Shown here one piece after another: positions 12,853 to 24,663 of a stretch of DNA of 64,000 nucleotides. The translations under genes and the position numbers were made by a program. A model generated the notes under the pieces. It was not told the DNA's origin. It ran no database searches and saw nothing but the letters and a program-made list of their open reading frames with translations. Source of the stretch: Pisolithus tinctorius (lineage: Eukaryota; Basidiomycota; Agaricomycetes; Boletales; Pisolithaceae); NCBI GenBank assembly GCA_024663395.1, contig JANFAH010000006.1:2976001-3040000 (forward strand), given 5' to 3'. Each line of letters opens with the position of its first letter. Position 1 is the stretch's first letter.

Positions 12853-13655
12853 TGTCGGTTAGGACTGTCCTTTGTTATCCTCCGTCGATCAGCGCGGAGG
12901 AAGGGAGGGAGGGAGTACTTCTCGCGTATCATGATAAGACGCAATAGGTATATGGGTGGGCGAGCCGACCTCGCACGGATGGATAATGTTCTATGATTGT
13001 TTGATTTTGCACACTGCATGCGTACGTACCTCAGGTGTTAGCTGGGGAAAGGAATAATCTAGTATATATGATATGCTTGTGTTTGTCATGTATCGACCTC
13101 TTCTTTCTACGCTTCTCGAGATTACGATATGAGTTTCGAGTATGTATTGATATTCATCACGTGATCGACTACGCGTTCCAGGACATGCGTCGAGACCTTG
13201 AACACGTTGCAGGAACAATGTACATAATGTCACATATCCATCACCACGAGTCCAAGGTTTCGATGGCGACCAACACGACTGTAGAAACGTGTCTATCTTT
13301 TTATTCTAAACATGGATCGGAACGCACGAGAGAACATAGGGAAAGAGTTACATGGATATACCAGGGCCGGCCTTTAAAACTGAGAACAAGACAAAAACCA
13401 GAACGAGAACGAAAAGATGTATGGGAAACAATGGTTGGGAGAGGATCGTTATTAGGTCTAACACAGTAGTTACTATAAATAGAGTCAAACAGAAGTGAAA
13501 GAAATGCAGCGTCCATGTGCATTCTGGAAGAATGAACCGAAGCGGTAGAAGAGCGGTGATTGGGAACGTGTACGACCCGTCGTACAGCAGCTTCGGAGAG
13601 GACATCGAGTCCTCGTCAATTCATTTCTTGTCTAGTTGGATATTGCAGCGATGAT
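12853..13655. other. 3' flanks of two convergent genes, no gene seen
   Basis: This 0.8-kb spacer separates the stop codon of VPS10 from the stop codon of the minus-strand gene below. The plus-strand open frames are compositionally odd and lack motifs. It presumably holds both 3' untranslated regions. Confidence 0.4.
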
Positions 13656-14436
13656 CTAATTCTCTTTCATGTCTATGTCGATAGAACCATCAAAGTACTG
13701 GGCGTGATCCGGGATAGCAGGGCTGGATGCGCGAGAGGGCATCATCCTCGATGGCAATTTTGGAGGGTAATCCGGACTGAGCAACGTCGGCGAAAGAAGG
13801 GTGGGAGAGGGTAATGTAGAATATGTATTATCTGTCCATGACCCAGCGCCGCGAATTGAGAGTGGTTGGCGTGGGATCGGAAGGTGGATTGTCGGTGGAG
13901 GAAGAAGTCCACCTGAACATTTGGATGTTGGAGAGGGCGGAGGGACTGCCGGGAGGGGGACGCTCGGTGGAGGGGCAGTAGGAACTGTGCGACGAACGAC
14001 GCGACGCGTCCTGCAGTATGCCTCAGTCCGTGCAACACATGGGAAAGGAAGGGACCCACCGAACAGATTGCATCACAGTGACACTTCCACTTCTCATCCT
14101 CCCAAAGAGAGAATTGTTCTCAGATGCCTCGTTCACACTTCCAGCGCGGCTGCGTGTAGGAGACATGATACCAGCCCGTTGGAATGCACTGGTGGCATTC
14201 CGACTGGGGGACTTGATAGCAGCCATTGGACTGGCAGCGATATTAATGCTTGAGCGCCGCCTACGCATGCGGGGACGTTCACCACCCGCGTTCGCTGCGA
14301 CAGGCTTCGCGTGTGGTGTGGTTGGTGTGATCGGTGGCTGTAAGGATTCCCGGTCGACTGGATCGATTGGGCTAGATGGTCTAGTGATCCCAGGAGCGAG
14401 AAGACCAGACGAGAAAAAGGCAGAGTAGGTCGCCAT
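13656..14436 (-). CDS. Ser/Pro/Arg-rich protein of unknown function
   Basis: Two exons on the minus strand. The first starts at 14436 (MATYSAFFSSGLLAPGITRP; an in-frame upstream ATG at 14493 is possible) and is rich in basic-Ser-Pro motifs such as RPRMRRRRSSINIAASP and SPTRSRAGSVNEAS, typical of phosphorylated, disordered segments. A 56-nt intron with donor gtgggt and acceptor ctgcag joins it in frame to a Pro-rich second exon that ends in the acidic tail DHAQYFDGSIDIDMKEN at 13656. No folded domain is visible. The repeated RxxS and SP sites suggest kinase regulation, which is inference. Convergent with VPS10. Confidence 0.65.
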
Positions 14437-14546
14437 CGTCGTCGACAAGTACTGGAGAAAGTTGAAATTGAAAGCCAAACGTTCAACGTTCAACCTTATA
14501 GTGTGGATTACATAAGGGAGTCAGGGGCAAGAAGAGTAACAGCAAC

Positions 14547-14553
14547 AAAAAAA
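14547..14553 (-). terminator. RNA polymerase III terminator of tRNA-Ile
   Basis: Seven T residues on the transcribed sense directly follow the discriminator base of the tRNA gene, the usual polymerase III stop. Confidence 0.85.
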
Positions 14554-14681
14554 TGGCCAACGGGGGGATCGAACCCACGACCTTCGCGTACCAACCCTGC
14601 GGCCAGCTCAGGATGATCAGGCCGAGCCACCACAGGATCGAGTTATTAGCACGACGCTCTAACCAGCTGAGCTAGTCGGCC
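14554..14681 (-). tRNA. tRNA-Ile (anticodon AAT) with a 54-nt intron
   Basis: The minus strand reads ggccgactagctcagctggt at the 5' end, with A-box and D-arm, then an anticodon stem with gctaata, and ends in a T-arm ggtcgtgggttcgatcccc and acceptor strand gttggcc plus discriminator A. The acceptor arms pair over 7 bp with one G-U. Removing about 54 nt after position 37 (one base 3' of the AAT anticodon) restores a 74-nt tRNA, which is the canonical intron position in eukaryotic tRNA genes. The intron is GC-rich and on the long side. Confidence 0.93.
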
Positions 14682-14699
14682 GTCGAGCGACTTCTTTTT

Positions 14700-15230
14700 A
14701 TTGCCACACCAGAAGGGCGGACTGTGACTGGGTCCATCTTAATATGAGTCCTGTCGACGATCCATCAATAATACTCAGGTTGATGGCCGGCCCGGTGATT
14801 GACTCCAAAAGACTTCCTTGGCTGAGCAACTGACATTTTGCCACTACAGCGCTTGTGTTTAAAAATGGCTCTGAACGTCGTGTGCTCTGGCAGTGATAAG
14901 AGGGCCACCCTACCAGAGACAGCGTCCGTGTTGCTTCTTTCCGAAAGTCGAGCACACCGATGTTTCGCTGTATGGTATGTGTCACTCCCTCCCTGGATAC
15001 TCGATCTCGAGGCATTTATGACATTGGAATATAAAGCTGGGACTCTGAGGCGTTGATAGGTGAGTGCTTCGGGGTGACGAGAACCTCGTAACGACAAGTG
15101 CGGCCCACATGCCATCCTTAGGCTGAATATTCAGATCCCCCAGAACAACAATGTGACTCTTGCCCCTTGTGCATGCATCACCCGTACCGACGTTCATGTG
15201 TCCACCTTTATAAATGGATGTTTCTCCATG
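14700..15230 (-). pseudogene. Possible endonuclease/exonuclease/phosphatase-like relic
   Basis: On the minus strand a segment reads SHIVVLGDLNIQPKDGMW, which resembles the metal-binding G-D-x-N strand of the endonuclease/exonuclease/phosphatase superfamily. Downstream frames are broken and shift between 15115 and 14698. It could be a LINE endonuclease remnant or a host relic; only one motif supports it. Confidence 0.22.
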
Positions 15231-15267
15231 AACATCGAGTACCGATTTCTCTCAGGTAGCCACCAGC

Positions 15268-16851
15268 ATGCGATCCCTTGCGTCCCTCTTTGCTATAGTG
15301 CTTCTCGCTACCTCGGTATCCGCCTTTGTCAGCATACCTCTCACAAGATTTCAACGCTTAGGTGCATATCTCAAGGGATTGCCCGATGCTGATCGTGCCC
15401 GCGCTTCCTTCCTGAAGAACCGTGCGTCGACTGGCGCAACCACTGTCCCCGCCACTAACTTGGTGTACGTCCAGTATACTACCAGTGTCGGCATCAGCAG
15501 TCCACCCACTTATTACAACCTCGTCGTCGACACTGGCAGCTCGAACACATTTTGTGGGACTGGAATAACGTACGTGCGGACAAACACCAGCATTCCTACT
15601 GGTGAGACTGTCAACGTCACATACGGTCTAGGTTACATCTCTGGCATAGAATGTATGTGCATAATATTCGCCTTGCACACGTGCATGCCTAGCACAACGC
15701 TGTAGACCTCGACCAAGTCACTCTCGCACCTAACCTCGTCATCATCAACCAATCCATTGGTGATGCACTCTCTTATGCTGATTTTGAAGGCGTCGACGGT
15801 ATCATCGGTGTGGGACCTGTCATCCTTACCCAGGGCACCCTTTCTCCCGATACCAACGCAACCATCCTGACCGTGACGAACAATGCCGTCTCGCAGGGGT
15901 TGATCTATGATCAAGTTTTAGGCATTTACTTTGCCCCTGCAAATAACTCCAGTGACACCAGTGAGCGCAACTGTCTTCATTCGTGTTCTGTTGTTTTTGA
16001 GCACCGAATCATCAATCAGATGGAGAAATCACGTACGGCAGCATTGACTCGTCCCTGGTGAGGTGTCTCCACTATGACATGTTCTTTATGAAGAACATGC
16101 TCAATGATGTTGATGTGGGCACGACAGTATGAAGGTGAGTTGACATATACCCCTGTGACGAAGACCTTTCCTTCTGCTTACTATTGGGGGATCAACATCA
16201 CCTCTGCAACCTACGGTAACAAAATTGTCTTTTTGAAATCCACAGCAGGCATTGTCGACACTGGTACAACACGTATGTCTACCCCATTCCCTTTTCTTCA
16301 TGTACATATGCAGACACCTTCTATCTTTGTAGAGGTCCTTCTTGCGGACGACTTCTTTGATGTGTACCGCTCCTCCATCCCTGGTGCTACACTTGACAAA
16401 TCCACTGGTCTCATCACCATTCCCCCAAGTTCCATCCCCTACATGCAACCTCTTAACTTTACAATTGGCGATACCATCTTCTCAATGGATGTTGCTGCTC
16501 AACTCATCCCCACTGATCAGAATGAGGCATGGGGAGGTGTTGCTGGGAAACAGTATGGCGTTGTTGCAAATTTGGGAACATTGAGTGGGCAGGGCTTGGA
16601 CTTTATTATTGGGCAAAAGTTCATGGAGAGGTATTATGTAGTGAGTGGTTCTTGATCTTTTGATTTTTTGGGGGAGAGTTTAATGGACTTCTTGTTACAA
16701 TGCACAGGTCTTTGATGCAGATAATAACTGTGTCGGATTTGCATTCATGTGAGTTGACACTCTTGTAATGTATCCTATGCATGCACACATTGCCTGTACT
16801 GATTGTATGCATGATGGCAGGAATAACACATTCTCGAAGTACATGGAATGA
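15268..16851 (+). CDS. Secreted A1 aspartic protease (pepsin family)
   Basis: Pepsin-type endopeptidase. The ATG at 15268 begins a signal peptide (MRSLASLFAIVLLATSVSA) and a short basic propeptide. The first active-site loop is LVVDTGSSNTFC (near 15520-15560), the second GIVDTGTT (near 16250-16270). I read introns at about 15654-15705, 15961-16020, 16059-16129, 16274-16333, 16640-16707 and 16750-16820. The fourth removes 60 nt using acceptor tttgtag and gives DTGTTQVLLADDFF; without splicing, the frame stays open but inserts foreign sequence. The last exon ends at FSKYME, stop 16851. The 3' third is lower in CpG than the 5' part because it sits at the border of a CpG-depleted block. A broken copy of the first active-site exon lies at 56223-56417. 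Confidence 0.88.
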
Positions 16852-17441
16852 AATTGGTCGAGTGAAATGTGGACAGGGTGTCATCCATACATTGTTGTCA
16901 TGCATACTATACTTTACTATACTTGATTTCTTATGATCTGTAGGATGGTCATGTATTCATCTCATCATCTCAATTTGGTCCAGAGAACTGATCATCAAAG
17001 ACTGACAGACAGGTAAGACATGAAGCAGACAGTAAAGTCAGTGACATGTTGCCTACACACTCCTCTCCAGATCCATGGGTTATGCTCACTCCATTTCCAC
17101 TACTGCTCCACCATACTTCTGCTAATCAGTTTCATGTTGGTTACTAGTTTCTGTAGCCATCCCTGTGAGTGCTGGACCCTCCCACTTACATGTATGTATG
17201 TACATGCAGTGTGGGTGGCAGAGGGGCAGTAGTGCAGGAGGCAAATGTGAGGTACTGAGAGGACATGTAAAGCTGAATATTAGGCAGTGTAATTGAGTAA
17301 GCATTGCTTATGAATCATAGAATACAAAGTCATGTAGGTCATACTAAGGCTAAATGACTGGTGTGAAACATTGATACCACTTATCTCCATGGACCATCTG
17401 GCTCAAGTCCAATTCTATACAACCACCCCTTGAAATAATCA
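16852..17441. other. CpG-depleted spacer, nothing recognised
   Basis: CpG becomes very rare within some tens of bases after the protease stop codon. No coding motif is visible. This is the left border of the 28-kb CpG-poor, transposon-rich block. Confidence 0.5.
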
Positions 17442-20240
17442 CTATGTTCCACATTGAGTAAAATGGCTCCCAAAAGGTTGAAGGTACCCAAAGCAACAAT
17501 CTCCCTTTTGTACCTCTGATCCAGCCATCATTGAAAGCTTGACTGGTTTGCACATCACATGGACATCTTCCCCTAGAAGGCCATCAAGCAGTTGTTGAGT
17601 GTCATGCAGTGCATGTGAAGAAAGTGATGAAAGGTGGATTGAGTATGCTGCAGTGGATGGAAGTTGGTTAATTGAAGACAACACATCACAAGGGAGACAG
17701 TACTCACCATTGATGATATCAGATGGGTCACTTGCATCATCTGGATGGTAGGCAGCCCATCTTGCCATGCAACCCTCATAGCCATGAACATCCCAGACCC
17801 TCACAGTCTTATCATCTGAGCCTGAGACAATCCTCTTACCATCAGAGGAGAATTCAACTGACATGACCCTAGCAGTATGCCCCTCAAGAGGGCCACCAAT
17901 CTGGACACCTCTCTCAACATCCCAGACCCTTAAAGTCTTATCAGCACTACCTGAGACAATCCTCTTTCCATCAGGGGAGAATCCAACTGATTTCACCCAA
18001 TCAGTATGCCCCTTAAGAGGGTGCCAATCTGGGCACCTCTCCAAGCATCCCAGATCCTCACAGTATTCTCTGCATCAAATGAGCCTGATACAATCAGCTT
18101 TCCACCAAAAGAGAATCCAACTGAGTGGACCACAAATATGTTTCCCTCAAGAGGGTTGCCAATTTGTACACCTCTCTCAGCATCCTGGTGTCACACACCA
18201 AAGGTGTTGTGGACATGGTTACAGCTGACTCTGCCTAACTTGTTGACAAGTTGCACACAATGCCCATGCCATGCAGACGAAGACTAAAGGCCTCATGCAT
18301 AGAAAGACTGCTGGACATTAACAGTCATCCTCCACACAAGAATGAGTCATCAGTGCTAAAGAGAAAAGAGGAAGTGAGTTAAGTGCACATTAAAGGTATT
18401 TAGCACCCATGTATGGCATTCCAGTTTTTGCCATATCTCCACCATTTCTGAAGATATCAACTCTTTTCTCACACTTGCTTAAAGTGCTCAGCCACATGAT
18501 TCTGCCTTCCAAATTTGGAGAGGATCCTCACACCCTATGCATTTCTACAGCACTCCATCCATCAGATGCTCATTTCACTAAGTCCATCAATCATGGCTGC
18601 CTCTTTGTCAATTGTCTCACTTGTCTCATTTGCCAGAGACAGTGGCTATGTATATTTGCCAGGCATTCCCACCAGCTTCTGTCCTGAAGCCCCCTGGTTC
18701 ATCCTGTCATTGTCAGCCCTGTCTTGTCCCATGCAGCTTGGTCAGCATGTTCTCCTTGTCAGTATAACTTCCAGAAGGACATTCTTTGGTCACCTCAGGT
18801 CTGTCACTCAGTTAGAAAGGTCTTATGTGGTTGTTTCAGTCTCCCCAGTTGATGAAGCATATGGATCGTTCCTCCCTGCTCCCTGCACCATCTTTATTCC
18901 AATCTTGTCCATCATTCTCCCTGCATTGTGACAGCTGCAGCATAGTCTACTGTTCTCCAGCCTCCCTGATTGCATTCATGATGAGTATGACATGCATCTT
19001 GCCTTCTTACTGCAAGATCCAGCAGAAGATGTCCCCCCTTCTCCTCCTCCTCCATCAGAGCCCCATCCATGAAGCTTTTGTTAACTTCACTGAGAGGATG
19101 AAAGGGTGGGAGATGTGATCGCTTATGCTCCCATTGCCCCACAGACCTCCAATGCCCTAGCCCCTTTGACACCTGACTCATGCCCTTCAATTCTGGAATT
19201 AATACTTCCCTATTTGGAAACACTGTCCATCTGTCATGCCATCTTTGGGTCTAGAGATGTCTCTGCCAAGATCTGACTTGCATTGCCACCCCCTAATGAG
19301 ATATCAGTGCACCTACTCAGTTTCTGACTCCATCTGACTCATTTTGTGATATTTTGACTGTCCTTGACTCATTTATTGCCAATACTTACCAATCTTCTTT
19401 GCTTGCTTACTTTTCATTTCTTGCTTACTCATCATGATTACTCAGTCCTTACTTATTACTTACCAAGCATTTGTGCCTTGTTTGTCACAAGCTGTGCTCC
19501 CCCCACAGTATATAAACTCCCATGTACTTAGCTACAACCCACAAGCAACAGAAGCAATCAAGAAGCATTCAGTCAGTCAGTTCAGTTCTTCCCAGCATAA
19601 CTTGTCATCAACAGTTGAGGTTCCATGAAGGGGTCTATCTGTCATCATTTGTATACTTGGTAGTTGAGGCTCATTTGGAAGAGTCTATCTGCCATCCTTC
19701 ATTATCTGCAGTCCACCCCATGCTTAGTCAGCAGTCTTTGCTTAGTCATCCCACTACTCCTGCATAACTTGATGTCAACTTGTGCTAGGAGTCCTTTTGG
19801 CTGAACACCCCTGCTCTGTTCAGCATCCCCTTCTCAATCAGCATTCATTCATCCTCTCCTGCATAACTCATTGATGACTTGTGCCAGGAGCACCTCTACT
19901 TGAAGTCCCCCCCACATTTAGGTTTTTCTGCACTCCAGGTTCCATGGAGGCAAACCACCACTTGCTCTTATTTGTCTGTTGTGTTGGATTTGTTTGGTTT
20001 ATACCACCTTTCCACACTTTGACTCACACTGGATCCTCACAGTCCCATCTGAAGAGCCTGAGACAATCCTCTTGCCATCCATGGAGAATCCAACTGCTGT
20101 TACCACCCCAGTATGCCCCTCAAGAGGGCTGCCAATCTGGTTTCCTCTCTCAGCATCTCAGATCCTCACAGTCTTGTCATGTGAGCCTGAGACAATCCTC
20201 CTGCTATCAGAGGAAAATTCAACTGAGTTGACCCTCTCAG
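17442..20240 (-). pseudogene. WD40-repeat protein pseudogene, split by an LTR-like insertion
   Basis: Minus-strand sequence at 17780-18188 encodes consecutive WD40 repeats, for example KRIVSGSADKTLRVWDVERG and GHTARVMSVEFSSDGKRIV. The array continues in the same orientation at 20029-20240 (GHAERVNSVEFSS, GHTGVVTAVGFS, KRIVSGSSDGTVRI) on the far side of the insertion at 18189-20028; removing it and one CTGG copy rejoins the frame as TVRI-QDAERG. The near-identical repeats recall the WD40 arrays of fungal NACHT/NLR-type proteins, but no nucleotidase domain is in view. A frameshift near 18044, a TGA in place of the WD tryptophan near 20160 and loss of CpG show it is dead. Sequence from 17790 to 17442 stays open but is not WD40-like. 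Confidence 0.75.
18189..20028 (+). mobile_element. 1.84-kb LTR-like unit L1, copy 1 (TSD CTGG)
   Basis: Starts TGTCACACACC and ends TTTGACTCACA, so it has the TG...CA ends of an LTR, and it is flanked by the 4-bp duplication CTGG (18185-18188 and 20029-20032) inside a WD40 gene. A second copy lies at 27092-28908. A TATA box (tatataaa) lies near 19510. No internal region or second LTR adjoins it, so it is a solo LTR of an unseen retroelement or a compact non-autonomous unit. It contains an open frame (18515-18931) that is longer and intact in copy 2. Most CpG sites present in copy 2 are TpG or CpA here. Confidence 0.8.
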
Positions 20241-21021
20241 CATGTCCCTGTAATGCATGATGAGTCTTGTTCCTGCACTTCTCCATGGGCAGCTGTACCA
20301 GCAGTTTTGGTTGTGGTGGGGGTTGAAGGACCTTTGTTCAATCAATGGAAGAAGCCTCTCATTTTGGCAAGCACTCCTGGAGAGGCCACACCTGCTGTTT
20401 CAGACATGGGGGCAACATCACCTGTTTGAGCTTGAGATTGTCCTGGTGGCTATTTTTTGGGAATGCAGAAGTACATCTCTAGCAAGGGATAGTAACATAC
20501 TGATGCAAGGCTGGCTGTTGAGTCAGAACTCTTTGAAAATCCTAAGAGACAATGTTTCCTTAGCTGCATTCTGGTCATTGAGAAATGGGTGTTTGGTGTA
20601 AAGTCATGAATTGATTCAATGGTGACAGTGTTCAAAATTAGGTGCCATCAACATGCTGCAACTACTGCCCCTGTCTATCTGCTGCTGATCTTGTTCTCTG
20701 GCCCTTGTCACTCTGAATGACATCATCCCCTTTCCCACCAACAAATTCTCTCCTCATGATGGGAATGACATAGCTCATCTCCATGGATCTGAACACAATG
20801 TGCAAAGGGGACAAGAGCAAGCACTATTGCATGATGTTGTCATGCTTTGACAGGGGGACTGGGAAGAGTTGGTGGTGATCAATTACAAACAATGCAGGCA
20901 AGGGTGAGCAGTTTGGCAATTTTTGGTGCAATTTTGGTGTGACCCTCTCCTGACCAGTACAGGCCTTCAATGGGGATGTTGGACAACTGTATGGATACCA
21001 TCCCCTGTTCCTGTCTTCATA
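20241..21021. other. CpG-depleted spacer, unassigned
   Basis: Between the WD40 relic and the Tc1 element. Weak open frames on both strands have no recognisable motif. It may contain the decayed upstream part of the WD40 gene. Confidence 0.35.
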
Positions 21022-22604
21022 CAGTGGCTCAAAAAACTGACTGCATGTTTGGACATTTTTCACTAAAGTCAATACTGCCCCATATCTGCTAACCTAGGCC
21101 CTAACCTATAAGTGTATGAAACAAAGCCCTTGCCATTGGCTCTCTATTGGTGCAGGGGTCAAGGGTTTTGGATAAGGTTTGATCAAATGGCAGCCATTTC
21201 AAAATGATGACACATGCAGTCAGTTTTTTGACTTTAGGTTTCAATTACATATATTAGACCCTGGCATACTGTAATATTAGTACATACATTTGGTAGTGGT
21301 TCTATTATGTCACCTTTATGTAATCAAGTGTCAGACACTATAAATAAACCCCACCATCACTATGAAACCCATCTCTGCATCTCAAAGAAAGAGCAACATA
21401 TCTCTCTCCTCTCTTGATCTTTCCACCAGGAAAATTGCTTCCCAAACTGGCTTAGGGCAGTCTACAGTATGCCAGGTCCTTCAGAAACTCCAGCCAGAGA
21501 GGACTAGGCTTTGTGGTGGCCATCCATTAAAGCTTACCCCTGCCAACAAAAGGGCTATTGTTCAGCAAATCATTACTAGCAAGGCCAAAAATGCTGTCCA
21601 TGCCATTCAATTCATCAATTCTCTTATTGATACTCCTGTCTGCCACAGACTGTTAGAAATAGCCTCAAGGAAGCCTCTGTAAAGGGTGTGGTCAAGAAAA
21701 AGAAGCCCTTGCTTTCTAATGGACACAAGAAGAGAAGGCTAGCTGTTGCTCTCAAGTACCAGAATTGGACTGTGGAGGACTGGATAAGAGTTATATGGTC
21801 AGATGAGACCTAAATACATAGGACTCGGTCAGATGGGCAAGAGTATGTGTGGAAAAAGAAGAGTGAAGGGCTAATTGTTAGAGAGGTCAAGAGTACAGTT
21901 AAGTTTGGAAGTGGTTCACTGATGGTATGGGGCTGCAGAAGGTGGAATGGAGAAGGGGTTTTGAGTGAGGTGGAAGGATGGATGGATGCTGAACAGTATG
22001 TGGCCATTTTGGAGCAGGGGCTGCTGCAAAGCTTGGAAGATTCTGGAATTCCAGAAGGTCATATAATCTTTCAACAAGATAATGGCCCCAAGCACACCTC
22101 TAGGAGAGCCCAAAGTTGGTTGGAAGAACAAGAAATCAACCTTCTGGACTGGCCTGCACAATCTCCAGACTGTAATCCCATTGAACATACTTGGAATCAC
22201 CTCAAGAGATGCCTCTCAGGTTATGAGAGTGCTCCTACAGTCATTCACTGACTGTGGGAAAGAGTGGAAGACTGGGGGAAGATTGATGAGGAGCAGTGTC
22301 AAAAATGGATAGAAAGCATGCCTAGAAGGATTGAAGCAGTTATTAGGGCCAAAGGAGCTCATATGAAGTACTAGATACTTAAATTGATATAAAGTCAAAA
22401 AACTGACCACATGAGTCATCATTTTGAAATGGCTGCCATTTGGTCAAACCTTATCCAAAACCCTTGACCCCTGTGCCAATAGAGAGCTAATGGTAAGGGC
22501 TTTGTTTCATATGCTTATAGGTTAGGGCCTAGGTTAGTGGATATGGGGCAGTATTGACTGTGGTGAAAAATGTCCAAACATGCAGTCAGTTTTTTGAGCC
22601 ACTG
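21022..22604 (+). mobile_element. Tc1/mariner-type DNA transposon Tc1-A (TA target)
   Basis: A 1583-bp element beginning CAGTGGCTCAAAAAACTGAC and ending in the inverse complement, flanked by TA on each side (21020-21021 and 22605-22606). The terminal inverted repeats are about 210 bp long (21022-21232 and 22394-22604). Each is bounded by inverted copies of an 18-bp motif (outer at 21030-21047 and 22579-22596, inner at 21213-21230 and 22396-22413). It holds one transposase pseudogene. Confidence 0.9.
21362..22374 (+). pseudogene. Tc1-type transposase, broken
   Basis: Homologous along its length to Tc1-family DDE transposases: an N-terminal helix-turn-helix region (STRKIASQTGLGQSTVCQVL), a DDE core with IIFQQDNGPKHTSRRA and WPAQSPDCNPIEHTWNHLK, and the usual C-terminal end RRIEAVIRAKGAHMKY before TAG at 22372-22374. 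The frame is broken by a shift near 21640-21680, by TAA at 21811-21813 after WSDET, and by TGA near 22249-22251 after PTVIH (before LWERVEDW). The last fits a CGA to TGA change. The first catalytic Asp (WSDET) and the DN of the second motif are still present, but the copy cannot make a full protein. Confidence 0.88.
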
Positions 22605-24376
22605 TACATGTAGTCTTGCTAATCATGTGTCCTGGTTTCAAGAGCTATGCTACAATATGGATCCTTGGTGCACCCACACACTCATGCCAGTGCTGTGTGT
22701 ACAAGCTCAATTATTATTATTGCATCATGCCACAAGCCATCATTGGCACAAATTGACAGACTGGTCAACATTGACAAGATACAAAAAGCAAGGGGTACAG
22801 GAAGGAGGAAATGGTTGGCTTTTGTCCCCTACACACCCTGGGAGTGGTTCACCCTGTTCACCCATCACAATCCCCCCAAAAGTGCACCCACCACCAGGCC
22901 TGTGCTGTTGTGGATCAGTGGATGCAGACTTTGAAGTTGGGAGACCCATCATCACCAATGATACTGGGTGTGTCAGTGACACTTTCCTGAGAGTTCAGAC
23001 TTATCACATTGCCTCAACAACCTGAAATCTCTCAACTGTCTATGTGATGCAAGAGGCATGCTGCTTGCATACCAGTCAATTCTAGCATCAAATAACATCA
23101 AGGCTATATATTTGAATAATCTTTTCTCTGAAAACTACATAGGCCAAAGCAGATTGAGTCTCGATTACCTTCAGGCATGGAAATCATCCACAATCACCCC
23201 AATACCCTCCACCTTGGACACCACATGCCTCACAAAAGCAATGTCTTATAACCTGACACCTACCAACTTGAACACCATCCTGTCTCCTGCCTACTTTAAC
23301 CATGCATGGTTTGAAGCACAGACAATAGGTTTTCCAAATGTGCATTCTTTGAACAATTGACAATCACACATTGCTTAATAGACCAAAATGCACAGATATG
23401 AAGATCCACATGAGCCTTAATCTGTTTCTTAGTGCCAAAGGCTGCCAACAAGCCAGGCAGTTCCAAGAAAAATAAGTGTGTCACAAGGACAGAACCTCTA
23501 TTATAATAGGTGCATGAGCATTACCAGGACTTTAGAAGATGCATATATGAGATGAGTCCACACACATTCACACTCACCTCCACACCCCCAGAGTCCTTGT
23601 CCAGGGGAATGGTTAAACCACATTTATCTTGGGCAGATGTAGGTACAGAAACAACCTTGATCACAACCTTGATGTTCTCAACCCATGGGGGAATAAACAA
23701 GGCTGTGTGATGGGACACTGGAAGAGCAAGACAATTTTTTTATCCAGAGGGATATGCTACACCAGCCACCTACAGGAAATCAACACAGTTAGTGATTTCA
23801 ATGTGGAGCTAGAAGGGGGTGATTTCAGTTTGGAGAGCTTCCAACATCCACAATGGGTTCTGAAGACTCAATATCACTATTGATGCCAAAAATACCACAA
23901 ACCTAGAAGAAAAGATAATGAGAGTAGTGGTAAGTTGCTTGAAAGAACATTGCTGCTGGTGGTTAAGTAAGACAGAGTGCACAGAGGTGTGGGTAAAATC
24001 AAGGTGCCAACAAGTGGTAGAATGATGTCAATTACTAGGGTCACTCAAATTCAAAGTTGGTGCTTACCCCAATGCCTACAGCATGAAATTAGGAAATTAG
24101 CTGTAGGCATAAGTGTTGGCAGCAGTGTAGGTGCCAACTTTGAGCAACCCTAATAATTCCTCAGGGATAATGGTCATGGTTGAGGGCCACAAGGGATCCC
24201 AAGTATAAGGACATTGTACATGAGTTGGGAAAAGATACATTGAGGTGGCATGTTGTAGAGGTACATACCACCATCCATTATGGTTCATGTGCAGAGTCTG
24301 GTACTGTACTGGATTCTGCACTTGAGAGGTGATGGACACATGTGCCAAAGAAGTTGCTGCTTCTAAACCTAGATAG
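22605..24376. other. CpG-depleted relic sequence, no family recognised
   Basis: Protein-like stretches occur on the plus strand (about 22640-22934, with GRRKWLAFVPYTPWEWF, and 23058-23360, with LDYLQAWKSSTITPIPS), but they are interrupted and I recognise no family. They may be decayed host exons that have lost CpG. This is the target-site side of Ty3-B. Confidence 0.3.
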
Positions 24377-24652
24377 TGTGATGATCTGCTGTAGATGTGT
24401 GCATTGACAAAGGAATATGAGTATTACAGTCAACCTAATGCTGGTAACAAGGCTAAGCTACAGGACAGGGCTGATGACAAGGGGCATACCTGGTAACAAG
24501 AGGTTAATGCTAGGGAAGAGATGAGCAACATGACAAAGGTTATATACTGTACAGTAAAGTGAGACACAATGAATAAGAAAGTGAAACAGGATACATCATA
24601 TAGTAGGGGCCAGACCTGTTGGCTGATCGATTGATTGACAAGTTTCCTTACA
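24377..24652 (-). repeat. Ty3-B 3' LTR
   Basis: 276 bp, TGTGATGATC...CCTTACA on the plus strand. Compared with the other LTR it differs at about nine sites, of which seven are TG here against CA there (for example ctgctgtagatgtg against ctgccatagatgca), as expected if an ancestral CG decayed on different strands. Confidence 0.92.
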
Positions 24653-24663
24653 TCACCCCCTCC

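Noticed and set aside
13035..13469. Plus-strand open frame downstream of VPS10 as a gene
   Set aside because: Its composition is random-like, it has no domain, and it lies in what should be 3' untranslated sequence.
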